Below the pieces are notes generated by a model. That model had not been told where the DNA came from. It worked only from the letters and a program-made list of their open reading frames with translations, and searched no databases. Shown here piece by piece: positions 53,867 through 62,734 of a DNA stretch of 64,000 nucleotides; positions within the stretch are counted from its first letter, which is position 1, and every line of letters begins with the position of its first letter. The position numbers and the translations under genes are program-made. Source of the stretch: Bacillus sp. EB600 (GTDB lineage: Bacteria > Bacillota > Bacilli > Bacillales > Cytobacillaceae); the NCBI RefSeq assembly GCF_024494385.1, contig NZ_JAEVLT010000005.1, positions 124,001 to 188,000 on the forward strand, given 5' to 3'.

Positions 53867-55279
53867 ATGGAAAATAAAAAGGTAGTTGTGGTTGGTGGCG
53901 GTATTTCAGGGATGACAGCTGCATACTTTTTGCAGAAGGAAATTAAAGAAAAGTCACTTCCAATAGAGGTTAAACTGATTGAAGCAAGTAATCGGCTTGG
54001 AGGTGTTATTCAAACCATTCGAAAAGATGGATACATCATTGAGAAAGGGCCAGATTCGATTGTGGTTACAAAAAAGAGCGGGATAAAGTTGATTGAGGAG
54101 ATGGGCTTAAAGGATCAAGTCATATGGAACTTTGCTGGAAAGTCCTTCATTTACGCAAGAGGGAAATTACATTCAATGCCTGAAGGTTCTTATATGGGAA
54201 TTCCAACGAGAGTGACTCCATTTGCGGTTTCAAGTTTATTTTCTCCTCTCGGAAAAATAAGAGCTGCAGGTGATTTTATTTTACCAAAGGGAAAACCACA
54301 ATCAGATCAATCTCTTGGTCTGTTTTTTAGAAGGAGATTAGGAGACGAAGTTGTTGAAAACTTAATCGAACCTTTATTATCAGGAATTTATTCAGGGAAC
54401 ATTGATGATTTAAGCTTGATGGCACTGTTTCCGACCTTTTTTGAAATGGAGCAAAAACACCGTAGCCTTGTATTTGGTTTAAAACATACAATTCCAAAAC
54501 CAAAAAAGGTTGTAAAAAAACAAGGTTCCCGAAAAGGAATGTTTATTTCACTGAAAAATGGACTTGATACATTGGTGGATGAATTAGAAAAACGATTAGG
54601 CAGTGTAAATGTCCTTAAAGGAACAGGTGTTGTTAAAATTTTGCGAAACCCTGCTGGCTATGAATTAATTTTAGAGAGTGGTGAGGTTGAAAGCGCGGAT
54701 ATTGTTGTGGTTGCAACGGATCACCGTCATGCACAGCAAATGCTCGACAGCTACTCCTTTATGGATGTATTTAAAAAGATGCCTGCGAATTCGATTGCAA
54801 CTGTATCGATGGGATTTCCAGATACTGCAATTCACGATGATATTGATGGTACGGGCTTTATTGTATCCCGTAACAGTGATTTTAGAATTACAGCCTGCAC
54901 ATGGACGCATAAAAAATGGGCGGGGACCACGCCTAAAGGAAAAGCGTTGCTGCGAACCTATGTCGGAAGACCAGATGACCAGGAAATTGTAAACCTAAGT
55001 GATGATGAAATAGTTGCTATTGTTTTAAAAGACTTAAATAAAACAATGAATATTACTGAAAAACCTGAGTTTACTAATATAACACGCTGGAAAAAAGCGA
55101 TGCCACAATACAATATTGGGCATTTAGAAATGATGGAAAGCATCAAAAATTCATTGTCTAAAGAACTACCAGGGGTTTTTTTGGTAGGGAGTTCGTTTGG
55201 TGGAGTTGGCATCCCAGGATGTATTGACCAAGGAGTAAATGCAGTCCAAAAAGTCATAGAATTTACGAATAAGCAATAA
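53867..55279 (+). CDS. hemY: Coproporphyrinogen/protoporphyrinogen III oxidase
   Basis: FAD enzyme of 470 residues that makes coproporphyrin III, late in the Gram-positive haem pathway. The nucleotide-binding motif VVVVGGGISGMTAAYFL is at the N-terminus, followed by EASNRLGGVIQT and GYIIEKGPDSIV, and the C-terminal FAD motif is VFLVGSSFGGVGIPGCIDQG. ATG 53867 gives the usual N-terminus; ATG 53852 would add five residues, and neither has a strong ribosome site. Bacillus hemY normally follows hemEH, but no hem gene is near here, so this is probably a second copy or a relocated gene. Confidence 0.93.
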   Translation: MENKKVVVVGGGISGMTAAYFLQKEIKEKSLPIEVKLIEASNRLGGVIQTIRKDGYIIEKGPDSIVVTKKSGIKLIEEMGLKDQVIWNFAGKSFIYARGKLHSMPEGSYMGIPTRVTPFAVSSLFSPLGKIRAAGDFILPKGKPQSDQSLGLFFRRRLGDEVVENLIEPLLSGIYSGNIDDLSLMALFPTFFEMEQKHRSLVFGLKHTIPKPKKVVKKQGSRKGMFISLKNGLDTLVDELEKRLGSVNVLKGTGVVKILRNPAGYELILESGEVESADIVVVATDHRHAQQMLDSYSFMDVFKKMPANSIATVSMGFPDTAIHDDIDGTGFIVSRNSDFRITACTWTHKKWAGTTPKGKALLRTYVGRPDDQEIVNLSDDEIVAIVLKDLNKTMNITEKPEFTNITRWKKAMPQYNIGHLEMMESIKNSLSKELPGVFLVGSSFGGVGIPGCIDQGVNAVQKVIEFTNKQ

Positions 55280-55355
55280 AAATTTTCTGGAAATAATACT
55301 TTTTGTTTCCTTTATTCCTTTCAAAGTAATATAATAAAGCTAATCTAATTGAATA

Positions 55356-55496
55356 TTCCTTCGGGGTACGGTGAAATTCCGAACCGGCGGTGATGAAGCG
55401 TCAGCTTCTTAGTCCGTGACCCGTTTAACTTTATGGTAAACGGTGGATCTGGTGAAACTCCAGAGCCGACAGTTAAAGTCTGGATGGGAGAAGGAA
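55356..55496 (+). promoter_or_regulatory. FMN riboswitch (RFN element)
   Basis: All the usual blocks are present: TTCGGGG..CGGTGAAATTCC, GAACCGGCGGTGATGAAG, AGTCCGTGACCCG, GGTGGATCTGGTGAAACTCC, GAGCCGACAGTTAAAGTCTGG and GATGGGAGAAGG. P1 closes with TTCCTT (55356-55361) and AAGGAA (55491-55496). It controls the rib genes downstream by premature termination when FMN is high. Confidence 0.97.
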
Positions 55497-55557
55497 AAAC
55501 AGGAATAAAATCGGGTGGAAATTACCCATTTTAAGCCTTTATTTCTTATTGCTTTTT

Positions 55558-55594
55558 AATGACCCTGAAGTTTTGAATTCAGGGTCATTTTTAT
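55558..55594 (+). terminator. Expression-platform terminator of the FMN riboswitch
   Basis: AATGACCCTGAA (55558-55569) pairs with TTCAGGGTCATT (55578-55589), followed by TTTATTTT. It lies 62 bases after the aptamer and is expected to form when FMN is bound. Confidence 0.88.
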
Positions 55595-55614
55595 TTTGAA
55601 CAGAGGTAGAGACT

Positions 55615-55722
55615 TTGAATCATTCAATAGTTGATGCAATTCCGTTAACGATTAAAGAAGTTGAAAAAATAGGAAATGTTCTCCGTGTGATTGCAAAACC
55701 TATTAAAGAAAGAGGTCACTGA
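55615..55722 (+). pseudogene. ribD: C-terminal remnant of ribD (diaminohydroxyphosphoribosylaminopyrimidine deaminase/reductase)
   Basis: A frame from TTG 55615 to a TGA that abuts the ribE start encodes 35 residues, including DAIPLTIKEVEKIGNVLRV and ending IAKPIKERGH. This resembles the extreme C-terminus of Bacillus RibD, and it stands where ribD belongs, between the riboswitch and ribE. The deaminase domain and nearly all of the reductase domain (about 330 codons) are gone. An AGAGGTAGAGAC sequence just upstream may still allow translation, so the short frame may serve only to couple to ribE. A similar short functional gene cannot be excluded. Confidence 0.6.
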
Positions 55723-55723
55723 T

Positions 55724-56383
55724 ATGTTTACCGGCATTATTGAGGAAATTGGCTTAGTCGAAAGCATCAAAAAAACTGGAGAATCATTTGTGCTAACGAT
55801 TGATGCGAAAAAGATCCTTGTTGGAGTTCACCTTGGCGACAGCATTGCTGTAAATGGCGTTTGCCTCACAGTAACATCCTTTTCAAGTAATCGGTTTACA
55901 GTTGATGTAATGCCTGAGACAGTTAAATCAACAAGCTTAAGGATGGTTAACAAGGGTTCCAAGGTCAATCTCGAAAGGGCGATGGCAGCCGGGGGAAGAT
56001 TCGGTGGTCACTTTGTCTCGGGCCATGTTGATGGAACTGGAGTTATTAAGCGTAAAAAGGCATTTGAAAATGCTGTCTATTATGAAATAGAAGCGCCCAA
56101 AGAGGTGCTGAAATTTATAATTTTAAAAGGTTCGATTGCAATTGATGGGACAAGCCTAACTGTTTTTGGTGTAACAGAGGATTATTTCACAATTTCATTA
56201 ATCCCGCACACGCTGTCTGAAACGGTGTTGGGACTTAAGGGTCCAGGTGAAATTGTTAACCTTGAATGCGATATGATTGGCAAATATGTCGGCCATTTTT
56301 TAACAGGTTTTTCAAATCAAACCGAGCCACAGAAGAAATCGAGCATTACAGCTCGTTTTTTGGAAGAAAATGGATTTAAGTAA
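55724..56383 (+). CDS. ribE: Riboflavin synthase, alpha subunit
   Basis: Enzyme of 219 residues that dismutates two 6,7-dimethyl-8-ribityllumazines to riboflavin. It has two similar lumazine-binding halves (1-95 and 96-190): MFTGIIEEIGLV, GDSIAVNGVCLTV and GGHFVSGHVDGTG, repeated as GSIAIDGTSLTV and MIGKYVGHFL. ATG 55724 is the family start; it sits two bases after the ribD-remnant stop with AGAGGT upstream. An earlier frame from 55691 is unsupported. Forms the RibE-RibH complex. Confidence 0.97.
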   Translation: MFTGIIEEIGLVESIKKTGESFVLTIDAKKILVGVHLGDSIAVNGVCLTVTSFSSNRFTVDVMPETVKSTSLRMVNKGSKVNLERAMAAGGRFGGHFVSGHVDGTGVIKRKKAFENAVYYEIEAPKEVLKFIILKGSIAIDGTSLTVFGVTEDYFTISLIPHTLSETVLGLKGPGEIVNLECDMIGKYVGHFLTGFSNQTEPQKKSSITARFLEENGFK

Positions 56384-56397
56384 AAGGAGTGATTTAG

Positions 56398-57591
56398 ATG
56401 TTTGATAAAATTGATGAAGCCCTTGAAGATTTAAAACAAGGGAAAATGATCATTGTTTGTGACGATGAAGACAGAGAAAATGAAGGAGACCTGATTGCAT
56501 TAGCCGAAAAAGCGACCCCGAATGTCATTAATTTTATGGCTACTCATGCCAGAGGGCTTATCTGTGTCCCAATCGAGGAAGAATTGGCGCAAAAGCTTGA
56601 TTTAATGCCGATGGTTTCCGTGAATACGGACAACAACCATACTGCCTTTACGGTAAGCATCGACCATAAATTTTCAACCACAGGGATTTCAGCTTACGAA
56701 CGGTCTGCTTCGGTTTTAAGTATGCTGGACCCAGGTGCAAAAGCAGACGATTTCAAACGTCCAGGGCATATCTTTCCGCTAGTTGCCAGAAAGGGCGGCG
56801 TTCTTCAAAGAACAGGTCATACCGAGGCTGCTGTTGATTTAGCCAGACTATGCGGTGCCAAACCCGCTGGTGTCATTTGTGAAATCATGAATGAAGACGG
56901 AACAATGGCAAGGGTTCCGCAATTGCGGAAAATCGCTGATCAATTCGGCTTAAAAATGATTACTATTAAAGATTTAATTGAATACAGAAATCGCGAAGAT
57001 AAGTTAGTTAAGCGTGAAGTTGAAGTTAAGCTGCCAACTGAATTTGGTGAATTTAGGGCAGTGGGCTATTCAAATATCGTAGATGGGAAAGAACATATTG
57101 CTTTAGTGAAGGGCGATATTGACCCTGAAACGTCGACCTTGGTGCGAGTACATTCCGAATGCTTAACGGGGGATGTTTTTGGCTCCTACCGCTGCGATTG
57201 TGGTCCGCAGCTCCATGCAGCTTTATCGCAAATCAGCGAAGAAGGCAAGGGTGTCCTTTTATACATGCGCCAAGAAGGGCGCGGGATCGGCCTTTTAAAC
57301 AAACTGAAAGCCTACAAGCTTCAGGAACAAGGGTTTGATACGGTTGAGGCAAATGAAAAGCTTGGATTTCCTGCAGATTTACGGGAATATGGAATTGGAG
57401 CACAGATATTAAAGGATCTTGGTATTACCAAATTACGGTTATTAACAAATAACCCTCGCAAAATCAAAGGGTTAAGTGGCTATGGGCTTGAAGTTGTCGA
57501 AAGGGTCCCATTGGAAATGCCTATGAGGGCTGAAAATGAAAATTATTTAAGAACAAAGCATGATAAATTAGGGCATCTATTGCATTATTAA
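56398..57591 (+). CDS. ribBA: Bifunctional DHBP synthase/GTP cyclohydrolase II
   Basis: Enzyme of 397 residues supplying both riboflavin precursors. The RibB half (1-200) has [24 protein letters not shown] and [12 protein letters not shown], with metal-binding residues. The RibA half (200-397) has [23 protein letters not shown] with the zinc Cys residues, [16 protein letters not shown] and the C-terminal [29 protein letters not shown] precedes the ATG. Known as RibA in B. subtilis. Confidence 0.98.
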   Translation: MFDKIDEALEDLKQGKMIIVCDDEDRENEGDLIALAEKATPNVINFMATHARGLICVPIEEELAQKLDLMPMVSVNTDNNHTAFTVSIDHKFSTTGISAYERSASVLSMLDPGAKADDFKRPGHIFPLVARKGGVLQRTGHTEAAVDLARLCGAKPAGVICEIMNEDGTMARVPQLRKIADQFGLKMITIKDLIEYRNREDKLVKREVEVKLPTEFGEFRAVGYSNIVDGKEHIALVKGDIDPETSTLVRVHSECLTGDVFGSYRCDCGPQLHAALSQISEEGKGVLLYMRQEGRGIGLLNKLKAYKLQEQGFDTVEANEKLGFPADLREYGIGAQILKDLGITKLRLLTNNPRKIKGLSGYGLEVVERVPLEMPMRAENENYLRTKHDKLGHLLHY

Positions 57592-57658
57592 AAATGCCTT
57601 GTTGTAGAATCCCAACCGATGCTAAAAAAATACGTGTAGAAAAATTGGAGGAATAAAA

Positions 57659-58129
57659 ATGGGAAACATTTTTGAAGGAAATTTAGTTGGCACAGGGTTA
57701 AAAGTCGGAATTGTAGTTGGTCGTTTTAATGAGTTTATCACAAGTAAATTATTAGGTGGTGCACAGGATGCCCTAAAACGCCATGGAGTAAACGAGGAAG
57801 ACGTAGAGATTGCATGGGTGCCAGGTGCATTTGAAATCCCACTAATCGCCCAAAAAATGGCTGAAAGCAAAAAATACGATGCAGTGATCACACTTGGAAC
57901 AGTCATTCGCGGTGCAACACCCCATTTTGATTTTGTTTGTAATGAAGTTGCAAAGGGTGTGGCTGCAATATCTCTTAAGAGCGGCATACCAGTTTCTTTC
58001 GGTGTCCTGACTACCGAGTCGATTGAGCAGGCAATTGAGAGAGCCGGAACGAAAGCAGGGAACAAGGGCTGGGATGCTGCTTCAGCTGCAATCGAAATGG
58101 CAAACTTGTGCAGAAGCTTTGAAAAGTAA
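57659..58129 (+). CDS. ribH: Lumazine synthase (riboflavin synthase beta subunit)
   Basis: Enzyme of 156 residues forming 60-subunit shells. It condenses the RibB and RibD-pathway products. Substrate-site text includes [49 protein letters not shown] (catalytic His in PHFDFV) and [26 protein letters not shown] precedes the ATG; it begins 67 bases after ribBA. Confidence 0.98.
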   Translation: MGNIFEGNLVGTGLKVGIVVGRFNEFITSKLLGGAQDALKRHGVNEEDVEIAWVPGAFEIPLIAQKMAESKKYDAVITLGTVIRGATPHFDFVCNEVAKGVAAISLKSGIPVSFGVLTTESIEQAIERAGTKAGNKGWDAASAAIEMANLCRSFEK

Positions 58130-58171
58130 AAGCTTATTGTCCTCAAAGGAAGAAAGTAAGGGGGAGGAACA

Positions 58172-58744
58172 ATGAAGCTAGGATTTGATGTAGATGATAC
58201 GTTAATTAACTTAAGAGAGTATGCGTTTCATTTGTATAAGCGAAGGTTGAAAAAGGATATCCCAATTGAGGCATTTCGCGAACTTAAAACAATTGCGATC
58301 CACAAGCCATTTGGATTAACAGATGTGGAAGGAAGAAAGATGTGGATGGATCTAAGGGAAGAAATCTATTTTACAGATTGCCCGCCTTTTCCTTTCGCGG
58401 TAGAGGTATTACAAGAGCTCGAACACGCTGGCTATGAAATCTATTATGTAACATCAAGGGATGGAGAACATTGTGAACAGACGAAAGCGTGGCTGCGTAA
58501 GGCAGGTTTTCCAGTCCATGATGACCGTTTCTATTGCGGAATGAAGGATCCCGAAAAAGTTCAAATTATAAACCAACTTGGGATTGATTATTACTTTGAT
58601 GACAAGCCTGCTGTTTTAGAAACACTTGCAAACTCACCGACAAAAGTCTATGTGAAAAATCATCCCTATAACCAGCATTTAGAGCTGCCAAGAATTGATA
58701 GCTGGGAGGAACTAAGAGAGATCCTTTTAAAGGATAGCAAATGA
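58172..58744 (+). CDS. HAD-superfamily 5'-nucleotidase-like protein (YqfW-like)
   Basis: Protein of 190 residues of the 5'(3')-nucleotidase type. Motif I is GFDVDDTLINL with both Asp, motif II is YYVTSRDGEHCEQTKAWL, and motifs III and IV lie around GMKDPEKVQII and YYFDDKPAVLE. It resembles B. subtilis YqfW. AAGGGGGAGG precedes the ATG. It follows ribH by 42 bases and could be cotranscribed; flavin or nucleotide dephosphorylation is an open guess. Confidence 0.88.
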   Translation: MKLGFDVDDTLINLREYAFHLYKRRLKKDIPIEAFRELKTIAIHKPFGLTDVEGRKMWMDLREEIYFTDCPPFPFAVEVLQELEHAGYEIYYVTSRDGEHCEQTKAWLRKAGFPVHDDRFYCGMKDPEKVQIINQLGIDYYFDDKPAVLETLANSPTKVYVKNHPYNQHLELPRIDSWEELREILLKDSK

Positions 58745-58886
58745 TGATTATCTATCGCTAAAAAATAGTACCGTCGAGAAATGATGCACCTATTTTTTAG
58801 CGAAGTTTGCATTAATATTCCGAAAAAAACATGTACAAATGGATCAACTTGTAGATATAATAGCTTTAGCATAAAAAATAGATTTG

Positions 58887-59055
58887 AAACAGGTGCTAAA
58901 ATCTTTAAAAAGATTCTTAGCTTAATAGGGAAGTTTGGTATAAAAGCCAACGCGGTCCCGCCACTGTATATGGGAGCAACCTATAATTGCCACTGTCAAA
59001 TAATGATGGGAAGGCATAGGGCGCGATGATCATAAGCCAGGAAACCTGCCTGTTT
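58887..59055 (+). promoter_or_regulatory. Cobalamin (B12) riboswitch
   Basis: Contains the block GCGGTCCCGCCACTG, TGATGGGAAGGCA, GCGCGATGA and the B12 box AAGCCAGGAAACCTGCC (59034-59050). P1 may close with AAACAGG (58887-58893) and CCTGTTT (59049-59055). A terminator at 59145-59175 is the likely switch output. It controls the corrinoid uptake genes from 59276. The rest of the 530-bp gap (58745-58886 and 59176-59275) has no supported gene. Confidence 0.95.
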
Positions 59056-59144
59056 TTACTCCGCCAAAAACCTACGAGGATAGGGATGTGTAGCATGCTA
59101 GATTCATTTTACTGAAAAAATAAGTAATTGAACCTACTCATTCC

Positions 59145-59175
59145 AACATCTCCATGTCATCATGGAGATGTTTTT
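59145..59175 (+). terminator. Terminator of the cobalamin riboswitch
   Basis: AACATCTCCATG (59145-59156) and CATGGAGATGTT (59161-59172) form a perfect 12-bp stem with a TCAT loop and a T-run. It precedes btuF by about 100 bases. Confidence 0.9.
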
Positions 59176-59275
59176 CGTTCCCGGGGATTTAGAGAATTTA
59201 GAGTTGTTTGGCATAACAACAATTTTATTTTTCTTATGCTGCAAAATAAAAAAGATTTAAAACAGGAGGAAAAAA

Positions 59276-60238
59276 ATGAAAAAATTATCTTCATTATTGT
59301 TAATACTATTTTTAACAATAGGCGCTTTAGCAGGCTGCGTAGAAAAGAAGGATCAGACTAACGGAGGAAATAAGACTGGTGTTGAGAAAACAGGAGAAGC
59401 GGTATTTCCGGTTACAATTAAGGATGCTCTAGGCAATAATGTTGTCATAAAACAAAAGCCTGAAAAAATCGTTTCCCTTATGCCAAGTAATACAGAAATT
59501 GCATTTGCCCTTGGGTTAGACAAGGAAATCGTAGGTGTTTCCGATTATGACAATTACCCAAAAGCCGCATTGAAAAAAGAAAAAATTGGCGGGCAGGAAT
59601 TTAATACTGAAAAAATTATTGGTTTAAAGCCAGACTTAGTTTTAGCCCATGCCTCATCGGCAGCTCTTGCAAAAGATGCGCTTCAGCAGCTTCGGGATGC
59701 AGGAATTACGGTTCTGGTAATCAACAATGCCGAAAACTTTGATCAAGTCTATGCCTCTATTGAGATGGTTGGGAAAGCTACTGGTGAAACAAATAAAGCA
59801 GACGAGATTGTTAAAGGAATGAAGGAAAAATTGGCTGGAATTAAAGAGAAGGCTACAAAAATAACAGAAAAGAAAAAGGTGTATATCGAGGTAGCTCCGG
59901 CACCGGATATTTATACAACAGGAAAAAATACATTTATGGATGAAATGCTTCGAACCATTAATGCCGAAAATATCGCAAACGATCAACAAGGATGGATTAA
60001 GGTTGATCAAGAAGCAATGATCCAAAGAAATCCTGATGTTATCATTACTACATATGGATTTTATGTAAAAAACCCTGCTGAACAAGTGTTAACAAGAAAA
60101 GGCTGGGAGAATGTGAAGGCAGTAAAAAATAAACAAGTCATCGATGTTAATTCTGATCAAGTAAACCGTCAAGGACCTAGGATTGTTGAAGGAGTAGAGG
60201 ATCTTGCCAAGGCAATCTATCCAGAAGTTTTTAAATAA
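59276..60238 (+). CDS. btuF: Vitamin B12 ABC transporter substrate-binding lipoprotein
   Basis: Binding protein of 320 residues on the outer face of the membrane. Lipobox LAGC ends the signal peptide (Cys about 21). The type-II fold has VSLMPSNTEIAFALGLDKEIVGVSDYDNYP in lobe one and the long backbone helix TGETNKADEIVKGMKEKL, with VYIEVAPAPDIYTTGKNTFMDEML in lobe two. Similar to B. subtilis YvrC. GGAGGAAAAA precedes the ATG. The btuC gene overlaps its end by 35 bases. Confidence 0.95.
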   Translation: MKKLSSLLLILFLTIGALAGCVEKKDQTNGGNKTGVEKTGEAVFPVTIKDALGNNVVIKQKPEKIVSLMPSNTEIAFALGLDKEIVGVSDYDNYPKAALKKEKIGGQEFNTEKIIGLKPDLVLAHASSAALAKDALQQLRDAGITVLVINNAENFDQVYASIEMVGKATGETNKADEIVKGMKEKLAGIKEKATKITEKKKVYIEVAPAPDIYTTGKNTFMDEMLRTINAENIANDQQGWIKVDQEAMIQRNPDVIITTYGFYVKNPAEQVLTRKGWENVKAVKNKQVIDVNSDQVNRQGPRIVEGVEDLAKAIYPEVFK

Positions 60239-61265
60239 GAAGCTCTTAGCCTATGCGGCAGCGGGGCTAATCTTGATAGTTTCTATACTATTGGGTATTT
60301 CGATTGGAACTGTTTTCGTACCGATTAAAACTATTATCGAAATTATTGGCGCTAAGTATTTTGGTCTATTTTCGTTTAAACGGATAGACCCTATGTACAC
60401 GAGTATTGTTTTAAACATTCGTCTACCTAGGGTAATATTATCCGGCCTTGTTGGGGCGGCTCTTGCAATTGCAGGAGCGGCCTTTCAAGGTCTTTTAAGA
60501 AACCCGCTGGCGGATCCTTATACATTAGGTGTTTCATCTGGGGCCTCAGTTGGAGCGGTGCTTACCTTGTTTTTTCATTTATCCATCCCATTTGCTGGTT
60601 CGTTTACACTTCCGTTACTTAGTATCCTCTGCTCGTTTGTGACGATCCTTGTTGTCCTTACTTTTGCTCGGAAAATTGAGCGTTCAATGAGAGTAGAAAC
60701 CATTATTTTAACGGGGATTATTTTTAGTTCTTTTCTTGGCGCAATTATTTCACTCATGATTGCCCTGACGGGAGATGAGCTCAGACAGATTATTGGTTGG
60801 CTGTTAGGAAGCGTATCGATGAGAGGCTGGGATTATATCAAGATTATTTTGCCATTTTTCCTTTTAGGATCAGCTATTCTCTTATTAAATGCGAAAGAAT
60901 TAAATGCGATGTCGTTTGGGGAGGAGAAGGCTCAGAACTTAGGGGTCAATGTTCAAAAAAGGAAGCTGATAATCCTAATGGCAGGGTCAATTCTAACAGG
61001 AGCAGCTGTTGCTGTTTCGGGAACAATCGGTTTTGTTGGATTAGTCATTCCCCATCTGTCAAGATTATTATGGGGACCGGACCACAAGCACCTGCTCCCC
61101 TTGTCAATTTTAACGGGTAGCGGATTTTTAATTATTGCCGATCTTATTTCCAGAACGATTATTTCCCCGACAGAATTGCCCATTGGGGTGATTACAGCTT
61201 TAATTGGGGCACCTGTGTTTGCCATCATCCTTTTACAACGAAAAAGGACAGAAAGAAGTGGTTAG
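60204..61265 (+). CDS. btuC: Vitamin B12 ABC transporter permease
   Basis: FecCD-family permease of 353 residues with about ten helices. The family segments RLPRVILSGLVGAALAIAGAAFQGLLRNPLADPYTLGVSSGASVG and FVGLVIPHLSR are present, the latter close to the loop that contacts the ATPase. TTG 60204 has AAGGAG nine bases upstream, inside btuF. Like B. subtilis YvrB. Confidence 0.95.
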   Translation: MPRQSIQKFLNKKLLAYAAAGLILIVSILLGISIGTVFVPIKTIIEIIGAKYFGLFSFKRIDPMYTSIVLNIRLPRVILSGLVGAALAIAGAAFQGLLRNPLADPYTLGVSSGASVGAVLTLFFHLSIPFAGSFTLPLLSILCSFVTILVVLTFARKIERSMRVETIILTGIIFSSFLGAIISLMIALTGDELRQIIGWLLGSVSMRGWDYIKIILPFFLLGSAILLLNAKELNAMSFGEEKAQNLGVNVQKRKLIILMAGSILTGAAVAVSGTIGFVGLVIPHLSRLLWGPDHKHLLPLSILTGSGFLIIADLISRTIISPTELPIGVITALIGAPVFAIILLQRKRTERSG

Positions 61266-61267
61266 GG

Positions 61268-62734
61268 ATGCTTAATGTTGAACACGTATCAGGAGGGTAC
61301 ACGAACGAATCTGTTTTGAAAGACATATCTTTTGAGGTGAACAGAGGGGAATTATTCGGGATTTTGGGTCCAAATGGAAGCGGTAAGACAACCCTATTGA
61401 AAATGCTGAGCGGAATCTTGCCAATTTATAATGGTGAGATTTATTTAAAGGGAAAAAGGCTCCAAGAATACTCAGTGAAACAACTGGCACAAATTACAGC
61501 AGTTCTTTCACAACTCTCTTCGCAATCATTTTCATATACAGTAAAAGAAACGGTTTCGCTTGGCAGATATGCTCATCAGAGAGGCTGGTTTCAAGCTTGG
61601 AGTAACGAGGATGAAAACATCGTCCAAAGGGTAATGACCCAGACTGGTTTGTCCCGATTACAGAATAAGAACATTCAAGAACTTTCCGGTGGTGAGAGAC
61701 AAAGGGTTTTTCTTGCTCAGGCTTTAGCTCAAGAGCCGGAAATTCTTCTTTTAGATGAGCCAACAAACCATTTGGACCTATCCTATCAAAAGGAATTGTT
61801 AGATCTGTTAAAGCATTGGACGGCAGAGAATGATTTGACGGTCATTTCGATTTTTCACGATTTGAATCTTGCCGGGCTCTATTGTGACCGCTTGCTCCTG
61901 TTAGAAAAGGGAACAATCAATATTCAACATATTCCTAATGAGGTTCTGAGGGAAGAGAAAATAAGGGAAGTATTTCACACCGATATTCAAAAGCATCCCC
62001 ATCCAAGGGTTGCAGCTCCGCAAATGGTATTGCTTCCCGATCTATTTAAAGAAAAAACCATTGTTAAAATTAATGAAGAGATGCTGCATGCTTCTAATGA
62101 ATTTATCGAATTAAGATCTCCGGCCCCCTTAAGGACAATGTCTTCTGGCGTCCTTGGGGCAGGAACAGGCTGGTATCAGACATTTATAAATCGGCACGTT
62201 GACAAGGACTACAACTGCAGTGATCATCGCGGAGAAATGGCCTCTTTTCTTCGCTTAAAGGGCTTTGAGCCGTCGGAAATAGTGGGGATGATGACAGCAG
62301 TCATCCTAGAGGATGCTGTTTACCAATTGTATGAACAGCAGGAATTCTCGATATTTATAGTTGTCACCGCCGGAGTCGGTAATGCAATTGATGCATCTAA
62401 AAGTGAAAGTCATACATTTGTGTCGACACCTGGAACGATCAATACATGGATTTTTGTAAATGGGGAGCTGACAGAGGAAGCATTTATTCAGAGTATTGTG
62501 ACAGCGACGGAAGCAAAGGTAAAGGTCATGAATGACCAAAAGGTAATCGACAATTCTACAGGAACGATTGCGACCGGAACTTCAACAGATAGTATTTTAA
62601 TTGCGGCAACGCAACAAGGAAAAATTTTAGAATTTGCGGGAACGATTACTCCATTGGGAAAGCTCATTAGTAAAGCCGTGTATGAATGTACAACAAATGC
62701 CATTCAAAATTCGCTGAGAAGGACAAAAAGATGA
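61268..62734 (+). CDS. Fusion of corrinoid ABC ATPase (BtuD) and adenosylcobinamide amidohydrolase (CbiZ)
   Basis: Fusion protein of 488 residues. The ABC ATPase (1-250) has GPNGSGKTT, LSGGERQRV and LLLDEPTNHLDL. From about 275 to 480 it is a CbiZ domain, with SGVLGAGTGWYQTFINR, CSDHRGEM and MTAVILEDAVYQL followed by TAGVGNAIDASKSE. CbiZ removes the aminopropanol arm from imported adenosylcobinamide-type corrinoids, so that they can be rebuilt with another base. The fusion links uptake directly to remodelling and resembles B. subtilis YvrA. The gene starts two bases after btuC and overlaps cbiB by four bases. Confidence 0.93.
   Translation: MLNVEHVSGGYTNESVLKDISFEVNRGELFGILGPNGSGKTTLLKMLSGILPIYNGEIYLKGKRLQEYSVKQLAQITAVLSQLSSQSFSYTVKETVSLGRYAHQRGWFQAWSNEDENIVQRVMTQTGLSRLQNKNIQELSGGERQRVFLAQALAQEPEILLLDEPTNHLDLSYQKELLDLLKHWTAENDLTVISIFHDLNLAGLYCDRLLLLEKGTINIQHIPNEVLREEKIREVFHTDIQKHPHPRVAAPQMVLLPDLFKEKTIVKINEEMLHASNEFIELRSPAPLRTMSSGVLGAGTGWYQTFINRHVDKDYNCSDHRGEMASFLRLKGFEPSEIVGMMTAVILEDAVYQLYEQQEFSIFIVVTAGVGNAIDASKSESHTFVSTPGTINTWIFVNGELTEEAFIQSIVTATEAKVKVMNDQKVIDNSTGTIATGTSTDSILIAATQQGKILEFAGTITPLGKLISKAVYECTTNAIQNSLRRTKR

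Noticed and set aside
57622..58146. 174-codon minus-strand frame over ribH
   Set aside because: Antisense shadow of lumazine synthase; no start signals.
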